Assembly: GCA_963969345.1 (NCBI GenBank)
Contig: OZ017769.1
Location: 7,257,725 to 7,321,724, forward strand
Source: Turbatrix aceti
Taxonomy: Eukaryota > Nematoda > Chromadorea > Rhabditida > Panagrolaimidae
Length of the DNA stretch: 64,000 nt
Reading direction: 5' to 3'
Part shown: positions 43,001-54,012 of the stretch, in pieces
Layout: every line of letters begins with the position of its first letter
How positions within the stretch are numbered: the first letter of the stretch is position 1
Made by a program: the position numbers and the translations under genes
The notes under the pieces: model-generated
What the model was told of the DNA's origin: nothing
The model's database searches: none
The model's input: only the letters and a program-made list of their open reading frames with translations

Positions 43001-45720
43001 CGACCTGACTGACTGGTCATCGCCTAATCCGGGACGAGTCAGTTTAGCCCAGAGACGCCTGTTGGTTGCCGGATCGAAGGACGCGTACGCGCACGCGCAT
43101 TTGAGCAGTCAATCCACGAAATTGCAAAACAATAACAAGACAAGACATCCGCGTCCTCCACGGATGTCTGCCACAATGGCAAAATGACCGTTTAAAACGG
43201 TAAAACGCTCATTGAATCAAATCGCATTCCGCTACGTTGCTTCGCGTAAAAAATCATAATAAGTCGCCATTTGGAGTCAATATGAGTCAAGGGAGGGGAG
43301 AGGGGTGATGGACTACGATGAACTCAAAATCCATGAAGGGAAGGCCAAGCGAACATCCGTTCAAGCAGAAAAACTCGAAATCAGGGATCCGCAAATGTTA
43401 AATAAATTCGAGAAGCCAGCAAAGATGCTTCATCGCAGGCGATTAAAAAGGGTGCAATTATCCATGGCAAATGATAGGTGTCTGTGCCAGTGCCTATCGT
43501 TTTACACGGCAAACGACCCCGATATCCGGGGTCACAGAGGTCGAATTAAACAGCTTTTACGTTCAGACACCGTTCAGGATTAATCCAGAGCTCAGGCCTA
43601 AATGTAAGTCTATTACGAAGAATTATAACCCGGCACAATGGACGACGACCCGCTCCGGACACAGTCCTCCTTTCGCCGATCGGTCGGGAACATGAAAAGG
43701 CGCGAAGGAACTTTCCCAAGTCGATTTGAACACGGTACCATCCACAAAGAGAACATGCCATGCGAAGATGGCGCCTGAAGGCGATTGACTCGGCCGGCAT
43801 TCCGCGATCGCTGGAAAAGTAGTGCACTGGCGACAACGACGACGACGAAGATGACAACGACGACGACCGCGGACATCCGAGTGGGACAAGGTGCGATGTG
43901 GCACGCGGCAGCGTTGGTTGGACAGGACTGGCTAAGTGTCAAAAAGTGCATCCCTGGCGCGCAGTGGGTGCCAATTAGGCGAGGTGACCGTCGTGTTGGC
44001 ATTCCGGACGTCAGTGTGTTCTGGATTATGAGTACTCAAGTCACTCGTGGCACCCCTCGGCTTTTGAAATGTGTCAAGACAAATAAAGCTGACAGATCGC
44101 TTTCTGGGTTCTGACGAGTTGAATTGGAATCAATCGGCCGGCTTATTGCTCTGTTTCTGGGCGCCGATCTGTTTTTTTTCACTGACTAATTTTTTTATAC
44201 CGGCTACGATGACTATGAACTATCAATGAATCCAACGGCACTCAAAATCCAATGATCATGAACACTTGAACTCTGGCACCTCTCGAAGGTGCCGTAGACA
44301 AACACCGCCACGTGCCGTGATGCGTGCAGTGCAAACAATTGCAACTGCGTAGTTGAACCTTGGAGACACACTTGATTCATTAACTTCGTTAGCACAAGTG
44401 TTCTGCAGGAAAGGCGTGTTCTACCAGTGCCCTCCCACCCGAAAAAAAGTTGCGTCTCACAGCTGGAAGCAATCAGCAGTTTCGTTCCAAGACGACCTCC
44501 AACGAGGAGGCTAAAAATAAACATATCGTCTGTCAACCAACCATCAACCGTCAACTTTGACCCAAAGAAAAAAACAAAGATAGGCAAAAAAACCTAAGCA
44601 GGCCCAGGTGCACTTTTACTCGCCAACAACCCTAACCGTGACCTTTTGGAATAAAAAAAAACAATTCATTCATTCATCATCCGTGAGATGGTGCACGCGG
44701 ACACCGAGAAAGGCCAAAAGTAGGCGCGTGCATCCAGCACTTTTTCACCAATTTGGATACGTACGGCTGTTGATCAAGTGCAAAAAACGTAGCCATTCAT
44801 TTTTTTCATTCGTTCATTCATTCATTCATTCGAATTCACCGGTGTCGAGGCCAAACTGAACTGACCGTCTTCTTGAGTGCCGGGCGAAATCGAATCGAGG
44901 ACAGCGTGCTTAGCAAATTAGAAAAAATCTGCCCTGTGTACTATTTGAGAAAACAATTGTTTTGTTGTTTGTTGTTTGGAACGACGTCGGCAAATTTAAA
45001 ACAATTTTTGTGTGTCTATGTTTACGATGAGAAAGAAGTTGAGCGAGAAAGCACTTTGATATCCCGTACCAAAAAACACTCCTGCGAAGACATGAAAGTG
45101 CGGTTTACCTGTCCAGGCTGCACAGGTGTAGGTAGGTAGGTAGGTTGCAATTCCCGTGCAAAAGCGGTCGTTCGCCCAGAAAGGAAAAGAAAAGAAAGCC
45201 AGGGGGGCCACCACTTCCACTTCACTTCGAGACACGACGGCCCATCACCGTCACCGTGCACCGGACCCGCCCGCGCGCCGGACCGGTGATAGGGTCGCCG
45301 GTCCGGCGCACGGACGCCGATTGCCGATGGTCGTGCGAAAAAAAAGGAGCGGAGCGAGAGAGAGAGAAGAGAAAGGGGAAGACTTTCACCCCTCCCGCGA
45401 GGTCAGCATCCATCCCTTGACCTTGAGCCATAAATCGGAGGCAACACTTTTTGCTGTATGTGTCTTGTCTTGGGGGAAAGGAAGGAAACGAACGTGAAGA
45501 CGAAGAAGAAAGGCCGAAGTGAAAGGAGGAGAAAGAAAAGAGAGGAGCGAGCGATCTTTCTTTTTCGCGCACACTGGCGAGAATTGAGGCCATGGCCCTT
45601 CGCGCTCTTGATTGCACCCCCTTCCCTGCGCGACGACAGAGCACCACCACCACCACCGGCAGCAGTAGAGCCTGTCCTTCGGGGCAGCAGCATACCGACA
45701 GTCGCCGTGCTCTCTTCGTC
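40035..45720. other. Gene-poor interval between the inverted repeat and the Brinker-like gene
   Basis: 5.7 kb without a protein I can support. It contains short tandem repeats: GATG at about 41247-41265, ATTC at about 44812-44832, GTAG at about 45127-45144. Two small hairpins are present: 43143-43169 (AGACATCCG / CGGATGTCT) and 44275-44293 (GGCACCT / AGGTGCC). Long open frames exist, but they have no family similarity and skewed composition. Probably cis-regulatory DNA. Confidence 0.5.
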
Positions 45721-46968
45721 ATGGATTCCCCCACCTCACTACTCACCGCCGTAGCAGCTACCTACGGAGCCCAGTCGTGGCCGTGGCTGTTCTACAACCC
45801 GGCTCTCTACCTGCCGACCGGAGGAGGGCCTCTAAGCCCTCTCGGCACCATCGAACAGCCTCTGGACCTCTCAGCCAAGTTTTCGATTCCGTCGAGCTTT
45901 GTTCCGCGATCGAGCGTCATCCAATCCACCCGGCAAGTTTTAAAAGAAGACCTCCCCTCCGGGCCCTACCTGCCGACGTGCCAAAACCCAGAGATAACGA
46001 TAATTGACCCGGATGGCCTGACGCCGGCTACGTCATCCACGCCAGAAACCCCAGCAGCGCAAATCACCGATGAATTGCCATCCGCGTCGTCGTCGAATCG
46101 CATGTCTTATCCCCGCGAGTTCAAACTAATGGTCATCGACTACTACTACTCAAACGGCCTCAACAAGTACCGTACGTGCAAGGAGTTCCAGATAACCAAG
46201 TCCATGCTCAACGGCTGGCTCACCAAGGCCGACAAGATCCGACAATCCCGTCCAGGAGCTCTTAAAAGTGGTCGATCGGGTCGAAAACCACAATTTCCAC
46301 AAATCGAGCAGCAACTCTTCACTCTCTATCAAGAAAAGGCCTCCGGCGGAGAGAAAGTCTCCAACCGGTGGCTGCGCGAGACCGCCCGCAGCCTCGCCCT
46401 CGAGCAATGCTCGTCTTCTGAGCTCTCCGGCATGTGCCAGTTCAGCGAGCGATGGCTCGCCAACTTCAAGCGTCGCTATGACCTGGTTCCTACCACGAAA
46501 ATCAAATCATCAGAATGCGGTAGCGCGTCGACGACGTCTTTCGACTCGGACGAAGAAGCAGCTTCGACGTGCTCATCTATGTCTTCCCAGATGGCACGTG
46601 CCGTCCTCCACCAGGGCAACCAGCTGCCCATCCACGTTTTCTACGAAAAGTTCCCCTGGCTCTGCCGTCGGGGGCCTTCTGTCGACGGCGACAACGCAGA
46701 ACTCACCCGAAGCCGGAAAATACAGTACCCAGACCTGGAGAAAAGACTCATCCCCGTCATTGCGGAAGAGAAAACCGAGAGGGTCTCAAATCGCTGGTTG
46801 CAGGAAAAAGCGCGCGAGGTGGCACTCGAGATGGCCCGCGAGCAGACAGCCGACGACGACTCGCCCGTCGTGCTCCCGGCTTTCTCCGAGCACTGGCTGC
46901 ACAATTTTAAGAAAAGGTACGGTATTTTGAGCAAAAGTTTGGGCTCTTCTGCTTCTCAGAAGGAATAG
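45721..46968 (+). CDS. Intronless HTH regulator: Brinker-like DNA-binding domain, tandem CENPB-like HTH, CtBP motif
   Basis: Single-exon frame of 415 aa from the ATG at 45721 (context GTCATGG). An upstream in-frame ATG at 45592 would add 43 residues of low-complexity sequence, so I prefer 45721. Residues 47-51 are PLDLS, a canonical CtBP-recruiting motif. Residues about 127-170 (YPREFKLMVIDYYY ... KSMLNGWL) resemble the Brinker/pogo-type helix-turn-helix. A CENPB/Tc5-type HTH follows at about 187-256 (GRKPQFPQIEQQL ... NRWLRETA ... FSERWLANFKRRY). A second related copy lies at about 331-402 (SRKIQYPDLEKRL ... SNRWLQEKA ... FSEHWLHNFKKRY). There is no DDE catalytic domain. It therefore looks like a domesticated pogo-type transposase N-terminus turned transcriptional repressor. 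It stands alone in about 14 kb of non-coding DNA, as expected for a developmental regulator. AATAAA at 47111-47116. Function is inferred from domains. Confidence 0.82.
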   Translation: MDSPTSLLTAVAATYGAQSWPWLFYNPALYLPTGGGPLSPLGTIEQPLDLSAKFSIPSSFVPRSSVIQSTRQVLKEDLPSGPYLPTCQNPEITIIDPDGLTPATSSTPETPAAQITDELPSASSSNRMSYPREFKLMVIDYYYSNGLNKYRTCKEFQITKSMLNGWLTKADKIRQSRPGALKSGRSGRKPQFPQIEQQLFTLYQEKASGGEKVSNRWLRETARSLALEQCSSSELSGMCQFSERWLANFKRRYDLVPTTKIKSSECGSASTTSFDSDEEAASTCSSMSSQMARAVLHQGNQLPIHVFYEKFPWLCRRGPSVDGDNAELTRSRKIQYPDLEKRLIPVIAEEKTERVSNRWLQEKAREVALEMAREQTADDDSPVVLPAFSEHWLHNFKKRYGILSKSLGSSASQKE

Positions 46969-47540
46969 AAATCCCCGACCATCGCGCGCAGAAACAAAAA
47001 CAGCTCCAGCCGCAAACATTCATTCCCCTCTTCTACAAGATACCAAATAATGATAAAAACAGACAAACCGTGGACTCCCGTGCTTGTCCCAACCCCCCTG
47101 CTGAATCCCAAATAAATCCGATATACTCCTACATACTTGCGTCATTCCGAAGCGTTGTACAGTTCTTTCTGACCGTCCTTAGAAAACAGGACCCCCTAAT
47201 CCCTGATAACGAGCAAACCAGTCCATGGTTTTACCCGAAAAATCCACTTCCTAATACACGGTATCGTAAGTTTGTTATCTAACAGCTTCTTCCCAGCCAC
47301 TTCCGCCTCCTCCTCCTCCGATTCGTGCATGTGCATGTGCCGTTATCACTACCGTAACCCTTTTGAGTGTCGAGTGTGGCTTTGGAAAGCAATAAACCGA
47401 GATAACTGCTCATTGGTGAAAACTGAGGACGGATGAGTGCAAAAAAACCAAATGCGTGCGTGGTTTACCTGTTGGACGGTATGGACAGGTAGGAGGCGTA
47501 TCGAGAAGGTTCGACCGGACCGGCATGACATCACGGACAT

Positions 47541-47594
47541 GACGGTCGTCACGCGCTGACCGTCGGTCGCGAGTCGCGACTCACGACGGTCGTG
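47541..47594. repeat. Three consecutive GACGGTCG-type palindromes
   Basis: Three inverted repeats follow each other within 54 bp. GACGGTC ... GACCGTC at 47541-47547 and 47558-47564; GTCGCGA-G-TCGCGAC at 47566-47580; CACGAC-G-GTCGTG at 47582-47594. They lie about 600 bp downstream of the Brinker-like gene. They may be binding sites for a dimeric factor or an RNA hairpin cluster. Confidence 0.55.
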
Positions 47595-49240
47595 AACAGC
47601 AGCGAGCAGTCTAAAAAAAAACTAAACTGTCAAACGTATTTTGCTGCTGTCCCATGATCATGACTCGATTCGGCCTGACCCGACGCGACAGTCAGGCCGT
47701 AGACAGGAAAAAAAGCATGAAAAAAGTCACGGATGTCCGAGCGTCGGTGTCACATGCCACGCACACGTTTTTGTTAGTTAGGCGCCGACGGAGCCTAACA
47801 GTCAGTTGAAGGCCAAACAGATCAGCTGGGCGACGGTGGATGGTTTTTGCAGGACAAATGCGAGAAAAATTAAATTAAAGGCGAGCGAATCCGTCCGCGA
47901 GAGAGATTTAGAGTCAATTTGGTGAACGAGCACAACGCAACGCGTAATGCGGCCCATTCAAGAAAATAGAGTTAGTAGTTCGCAGAAAAGAAAGAAGGAA
48001 AAAAAACAGAGAAGGCAAACAACAAACAAAAACAAACAGTAGCAAAATCAAATCGCGGGAACGAAGGCCATATGTTCGGGTGGGCAGAAAACCACTTATG
48101 CGGAGGGCTTGACCGGCCGGCAAACTCTTGATCACGCAAGCTCAAATGGCAAAATTAGAGGGACAAATTGGGACAAGCAGGCACAAGTGAGTGGATTGCT
48201 ACCGCTGACGCTGACGATCGGCGCCGGCACCGGCACCGGGCAAAGGCAGCCACGTCGAGAATGCGCCCAGACGCTTCCTCTTGACCCGGCTTGGATTTCG
48301 CCATGTTCGTTGCGCAAAAAAGGTCTTATACGCCGACACAAGGTGCCGAGTGCCCTCCAAAAGGGCAAACATCGGCAATGCAGCAGCCGAGCAGAGAGTA
48401 ATCAAATACATACATATACACCGGGAGTGAGAGTGAGTTGGATCCTTCCTCCCTGCGAGTTGACCACTTCCGCCAACACGACTTCTTGTGTCAAACACGA
48501 TCCTTGTGTATACAAGCGATCACCTATCTAACCACAACCACAACCGCAACCGCAACTACAGACGCGTGTCTCCGGCCGCTTACTTCTAAATCCCCTCCAA
48601 AACTTATGTGTCGACGAAAAAAACCGTATGGGCAATTCAGACACCCTCTTTTTTCAAAAAGGGCAAAGTCACTCCTCGCCCAGGCCCAAGGTTTGCTGGG
48701 TGGAGCAAATTCAAAAAAACTCATCTACCCGGAAAATAATCAAATTAAAAAACCCGCCATCGGCAATAAACCCGAACTTCGAAAGTCGACGCGTGCCGCG
48801 ACTCGTAAAAGAGGAGACCGGACACGCTTCGATTCGTCGCCCACCGGAAGCGATTGCACTCGACGAAAAAGGAAGCCGATCTCCTCCCAAAAAAGGAGAA
48901 ACGATAGGCGTTAGCTGGTCGGCCGAGACAGACACCGGGGATGGAAGAGGGGGAGGCAAGCATGGAGGTCACCGGAAATTGTAACAATCTGTAAGCAGCG
49001 GCAGGGGGCGAGGAGCGCAAAGCGATTCGAGGACCACCACCGGAAGCCAAGTCGCCAACAAGCGCAGCAGCGGTAATACTCAAAAAAACTTTTATACACT
49101 GTGCAAATATAGACAGACACGTCGCAAAAAAGTATGTATTTAGTATTTAGAAACCGAAACCGAAACCGAATACGAAAGGAGCGCAAAAAAGCAAGGGAGA
49201 ACGCCAGAAATGAGCTGGATTGCGCTGCTCAAGTGACTTG

Positions 49241-49260
49241 CCACCTTCGTTCGAAGGTGG
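49241..49260. repeat. 20-bp perfect palindromic hairpin
   Basis: CCACCTTCG-TT-CGAAGGTGG: two 9-bp arms around a 2-nt centre, in intergenic DNA. Confidence 0.6.
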
Positions 49261-49625
49261 TAAAACTATCCGGCCGACTTTGAGCAGCCGTCAATTGGAT
49301 CTCCTGTCTCCTGTCGAATGCCGCCGCACTTTCATGCTCCCAGGGCGAGGATGAGACGGATTAGCCAGCGCTTGGCGCGCCATGGATCGACATAGCTACC
49401 GCACAGATCGTATCTAACTAACTTGGGCCAAAGCCGAAAGAAAGCCGCTAAGGAGCGAAAATTGATCGGCGCGAGTTCGCAAGTGGCTCGATCGCATGAT
49501 ACTTCAGGAGAAAGAAGGTCTGTATGACGGATGCAAAACTCGCCGGGTTTCCCAGATAAACGCGTGAGGTGGGTGGTCGGGGTCATGGTAAGCAGCAAGG
49601 TGGTGGTGGTGGGTGACTCATCGAT

Positions 49626-49778
49626 CACCTGGGACTCACAATCAATCCGAGAACGCCAATTGTAATTTCAATTGTCAGTCTGCGCCTCAGGTGTTCACCT
49701 GGCACTGGTTTTGAAACAAAAACAGGTGAGCGCACTGGTTTAGCTCTCACTCAAACTCCGGCGCAGGTATAAAAAAAA
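49626..49778 (+). promoter_or_regulatory. E-box cluster followed by a TATA box
   Basis: Four CAGGTG/CACCTG E-boxes occur at 49626-49631, 49688-49693, 49696-49701 and 49723-49728. The middle two form a 14-bp palindrome. A consensus TATA box (TATAAAAAAA) follows at 49768-49778, and an (AAC)n tract runs at 49844-49865 just before an ATG at 49870. CACCTG is the Snail/ZEB/E-protein site. Whether a transcript starts here is unproven; the 104-codon frame from 49870 has no recognisable similarity. Confidence 0.45.
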
Positions 49779-52192
49779 GATGGTCGAGAGCCGCGATCGT
49801 AACTTCAACCTCCGTGCATGCAGGTCGAGATAGATAACGGGAATAACAACAACAACAACAACAACGAACATGAAAGCTCACGCCCGATACTCGACGGAAT
49901 TTTATAGACCTCTAAAAAGGCACAACAATGAAAATGAACTGCATGCGGCCATCATTCATGGCGGAGTCGGTTCGGACACGGTGGCACACCGCGAGCGTCC
50001 GCCTGACAAGTGCGTGATTAATGGACTTCTATCAAAGAGGCTTCGTTGCCTCAGCTGCCGTAGCCATAGCCGCCGCGCCGCGCAATTACTGGTCGTAATC
50101 GTAATTAACAGACTGATCCCAGAAACGACATCGCTTGTCCTCGCCGCCTCGGAAGCTGTAAGCCGTGAAGTAGGGGCAATCTGAACTTCCGAGCCAGCCA
50201 AAAAATAAGGCAAAGTCATAAACTCATAAACCATCACCGAAAAAAAGACAGAAAACAGAACCCGACTGACATGGCCAAAAGTCAGAGGACAGAATGAGAG
50301 CTAATCGCCCCACACCGGTGTGCCGGAATCCTCCAATCCTCCGAGCAACCATCTGGCAACCGTCAATCCATTGTGTACGTCCAGCGGGTCACGGGGGACA
50401 ATTCAGGGTCAGGATGGGCGTCAAATGATTTGTACGACATATTGCGCAGCAGCCAACAACAGCCAGCAACAGCCGAACAACGGCACGAGCCCCCCACTAA
50501 TTGACGGCATCGCCGCCGCCTCGGCACGCTCTGGCTGAGTTCTATTTAATTTGATACTCTCCACTCCACACTCCACGCCAGATGTGAAGCGCAGCGGGGT
50601 GATGCGAGGCGACAGTGATTAACGAAGAGCTGTCTAATGGGCCGTGATTAATGGCAGGATGAAGGGCATAGCTGGCAATAAAAAAAAAAGAGCAGCATTG
50701 ATACACCCCAAAAAAACAGATCTGATGAGCACCGCGACACGTAAAAAAAGCGGCGCACAAAGAATGTCGGAGGCAAAACAGATCGGGCGGAATTCAATGG
50801 CATCTGGGAAGCGAATAAAAAATTATTTCGGAAAAAAAAATTAAGCAGATTGAGCCAGAAAAGGTTTCGGAAAACTTGTCGACAAAATCGTTGAACACGA
50901 AAACGAAAACGAAAACGAAAACAAAAACAAAAGAACAGCAATCGTTTTGTTTTATCGAAAATCAAAATGGCAAAGGAAATCAATGGACGATGCTCCGTCA
51001 GGAAACAGTGGGCCAGTCAGTCAATGCGCGAAGAACAAAGCAACGGGAAACATGCCCGCGAAAAAGCGCGGGTACGCGAAAAAAGACAAGCGACCAGACG
51101 TCCCACTTGACACGGAACTTGACGAACATGAGCCCGACCTGTCCAATCGTGCTGCATCCGTGTTTTGGCTCAACGCAGAACAAAACAAAACAGAACGGAA
51201 CAAAACATGACAGGACCCAAAGCTTCTCCGGTCGTTGATTGTTGAGGTATGTAATAATGACAAGTAATCTCCGTGAATCATCGAAAAAAAGTCGCGCGCT
51301 TTCTCCGAAAGCCGTTTAAAAAAGTTTGCGCGCGCGGAAATCTAGCTACGTCGCAATTGCGAGGAGCCACGGTTGTTGACGGCCTCTGACAACCCGAGGT
51401 GTCAAAATCTGTTGCGAGATCAAACCACTGCGCTAGGTTTGATTTGTGACGGACCGGTTGGACAAGGTGAGCGATACGCCGGAACCGAGATGGAGATGCT
51501 TATCGCTCCGTGGATGGGTATGACGGTGGATAGACCGGTATCGGCCTCGTGCTGGGGTTCTAGGGTTTTGAAAAAGTCATTGGGTAGAGGGTTGGGGATT
51601 CATCCTTGATAGACACAGAGATCAACTGGTTTACACCGCACTCATTCACTAGGGACAGCCGGCCGGCAAGGCAAGGAGGATTCAATTCGAAAAGTGGCAA
51701 GTCGTCATGATACACCGACACGCGACCATCTGCCTTCCTTTCAGATCATGCAGACTTTGAAGAAGAAAAAAATACATGCGCAGATGAGAGGAGATATAAA
51801 ACACAACAAAAAAGACAAGACAAGTCCAATGCAATGAATGCCACCCACGACGAAGCAGTGATGGATTCCTCGGCACATCAATCGATCGGGCAGGCGAGGA
51901 GCGGATGAAACAAACACGGAATGTGGGAGACCGACAGGCAGACAAAAGGCCAAGCCAAGTTCCAAGGTGCGATGTGCCGAGGCCGTGGCGTATCCATGGA
52001 CGGACGATGGGTGCGAGCAAGGTAACAGGTGTCACCGGAGGAGTGCAAGGCTAAGAAAAAAGGGCAAAACGGCAAATCGACCATTTAGGACGACAAAAAG
52101 CAGCGACCCAGCTTGATGAAAACCGCAGCGGCACGGCGAAGACGACTACGAAGATGGCACGCTGCGTTCGTTCGCCGATGTCGCGGCGACCT

Positions 52193-52232
52193 TCAAAGTC
52201 GGCGGGCAGGTCCGTTTGTCCGCCGACTTTGA
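52193..52232. repeat. Hairpin with 13-bp perfect stem
   Basis: TCAAAGTCGGCGG at 52193-52205 pairs perfectly with CCGCCGACTTTGA at 52220-52232 around a 14-nt loop. Intergenic. The AAGTCGG core also occurs in the family R repeats. A terminator role is unlikely in a eukaryote; it could be a structured RNA or a transposon end. Confidence 0.5.
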
Positions 52233-54012
52233 CCGGTACCCCAGACTAAAACAAAACAGTCCCGTTATACATTTGCGCATCGGCCGCGGACGACGAGCAC
52301 AAATCACTCGATAATGCGAGTTACGGCATCACACGATCATCGATGCTAGGCAAATAGTATATCGTGTGGATGGATGCCGGTTATGGTTACGATCAAAAAT
52401 TATTTTGGCGATTAGGGCACTTTTTTTTGGCAAGGCCATGTGATAGGGTTTTTGCGTTTCTTTTTCTCGACTCGAGTTTTTCCATGATCCGGTATGGCAC
52501 TAATGCTCTCGAGATCATAGCTAGTGCCGTTGCGGGCTTGCGCAGTTGTCCTTGACATCCGGCTTTTGATGCGCGGTGCCCTTCGCGCTCCCGGTCGGCC
52601 CTGTCAGAGTGGCGTAACGCGATGTAATGCAATGAACCCCGGGGTCGGCAACGAGGCGAAGAAAACAAAGCCGACCCTTGCTGATCCCCCTCTCCCAGGC
52701 TCGTCTAAATGACCGGCCCAAAACAAAGGGTAATTAACCGGATTCAACCGTAGTGGCTCTGTTGCAACAAGGACCGCACGCAAAAAAAAGACAAAGAGGC
52801 CACCGAGTGGATTAATTATTTACGAGACTCCGTTCAGTTCCTCGAAGAAGCTCAACTCGACTCCGGGCAAGTCAGCCATGATTTGTGGCATCCTGCAAGT
52901 TTAATGAACTCCAGACAGCCGACAAAGGCAACGCGCCAGACAGTTTCCAAAAGACAATCGCGCGGCTATTATATCCTCAATCAACGACTTCTGTCGTCTT
53001 TGACTTGAGCATTTTAAAGGGTTCCAAGAAGAAAAAAACCCTGTTCCATAAATTTTTTTATGTCTGAGTTTTATGGGATTGGACAGGGAAACAAAGGCTG
53101 CGGAGCAATGTTTGCACAAGCAAGCAAGCGTGCCGTAGCGGGGGTAGATGACTTTGCGCCGATCAAAGCCGGCGCGCAGGAGGGCGTCTGATCGAGCCGT
53201 GATTTCTCTGCGTGATTCCGTGTCCCCATTCGGTCATCGAATGGTACTCAAAACAAACAAGTCACTCCGAGGGCACGCTCCGGTCGGTGTAAAGCCACTC
53301 AACTCCCGACCACGACCACGACCACGACAAATACATATTTATGTACGCGCAGCAGGACCACTTCCGATCCGATGAAGCCCTGTCCGCCCGCAACCGGGCA
53401 GATCCGGGCGATCGAATCATTCGACATTCATTCGAATCATGCTTTTTTTGAAAACAGCGGGATGCGAATGACTCGAGGGGCGCTGAGCGCAGGGTCGGTC
53501 AGCGCGATCGCCCGTTTGGCAACATTTCACTTTTTTTAGACAGCAACAGTCAGAGAGGCATACAAACATGGAAGAGGGTGTCAAATTGCAGAATAATTGC
53601 ACTTTTGACTGCGATTAATCTTTTTCACAGCCCGCATGTTGCGATCGCGATGACAGCACCCTCCGGTCAGGAGGAAGCAGAATTTATCGCAGACGCGGCA
53701 TCATCGTCGACCCCAACATTCAAAAAAACGCATAAATGGCCAACGATCAACCGTAAAAAGGTCCCGTCTGGATTTATAAACCTCAATCGGCGTCATATGT
53801 AGTTTTTTTGGGACAAATTGGAAACGACGGCGACAACGAAGAGCAATAAGTAATATTTTTCTGATGTGAGTGAGCAAGGTTGGGAGAACAAACTCGAATC
53901 TCTGTCTGTACAACGGCTACACGATGACCACTCAAGTGAACGAACGCTACAGCGGCAGGCAACAGCTGGCCGGCTTCCAATGATGCGGAGAAGCTTGGAA
54001 TATCGCCAGCAG

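Larger units (their letters stand above)
46969..54012. other. Gene-poor interval between the Brinker-like gene and the Cas-family gene
   Basis: 7 kb without a supported protein. It contains the 3' UTR of the Brinker-like gene to about 47130, a palindrome cluster at 47541-47594, a (CAAC)n/(CGCAAC)n run at about 48533-48558 and a 20-bp palindrome at 49241-49260. Further right are an E-box/TATA element at 49626-49778, an (AAC)n run at 49844-49865, an (ACGAAA)n run at about 50897-50930 and a 13-bp-stem hairpin at 52193-52232. Likely regulatory. Confidence 0.5.

Noticed and set aside
41247..45144. Direct tetranucleotide repeats considered as a CRISPR array or satellite
   Set aside because: Units are 4 bp with no spacers; they are ordinary microsatellites in a eukaryotic genome.
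45222..45746. 174-codon minus-strand open frame before the Brinker-like gene
   Set aside because: Its sequence is driven by AGAA/GAGA purine runs in the likely 5' UTR of the plus-strand gene. No similarity.
49870..50184. 104-codon frame after the TATA box
   Set aside because: It could follow a real promoter, but the peptide has no recognisable motif and the length is within chance, so only the regulatory element is reported.
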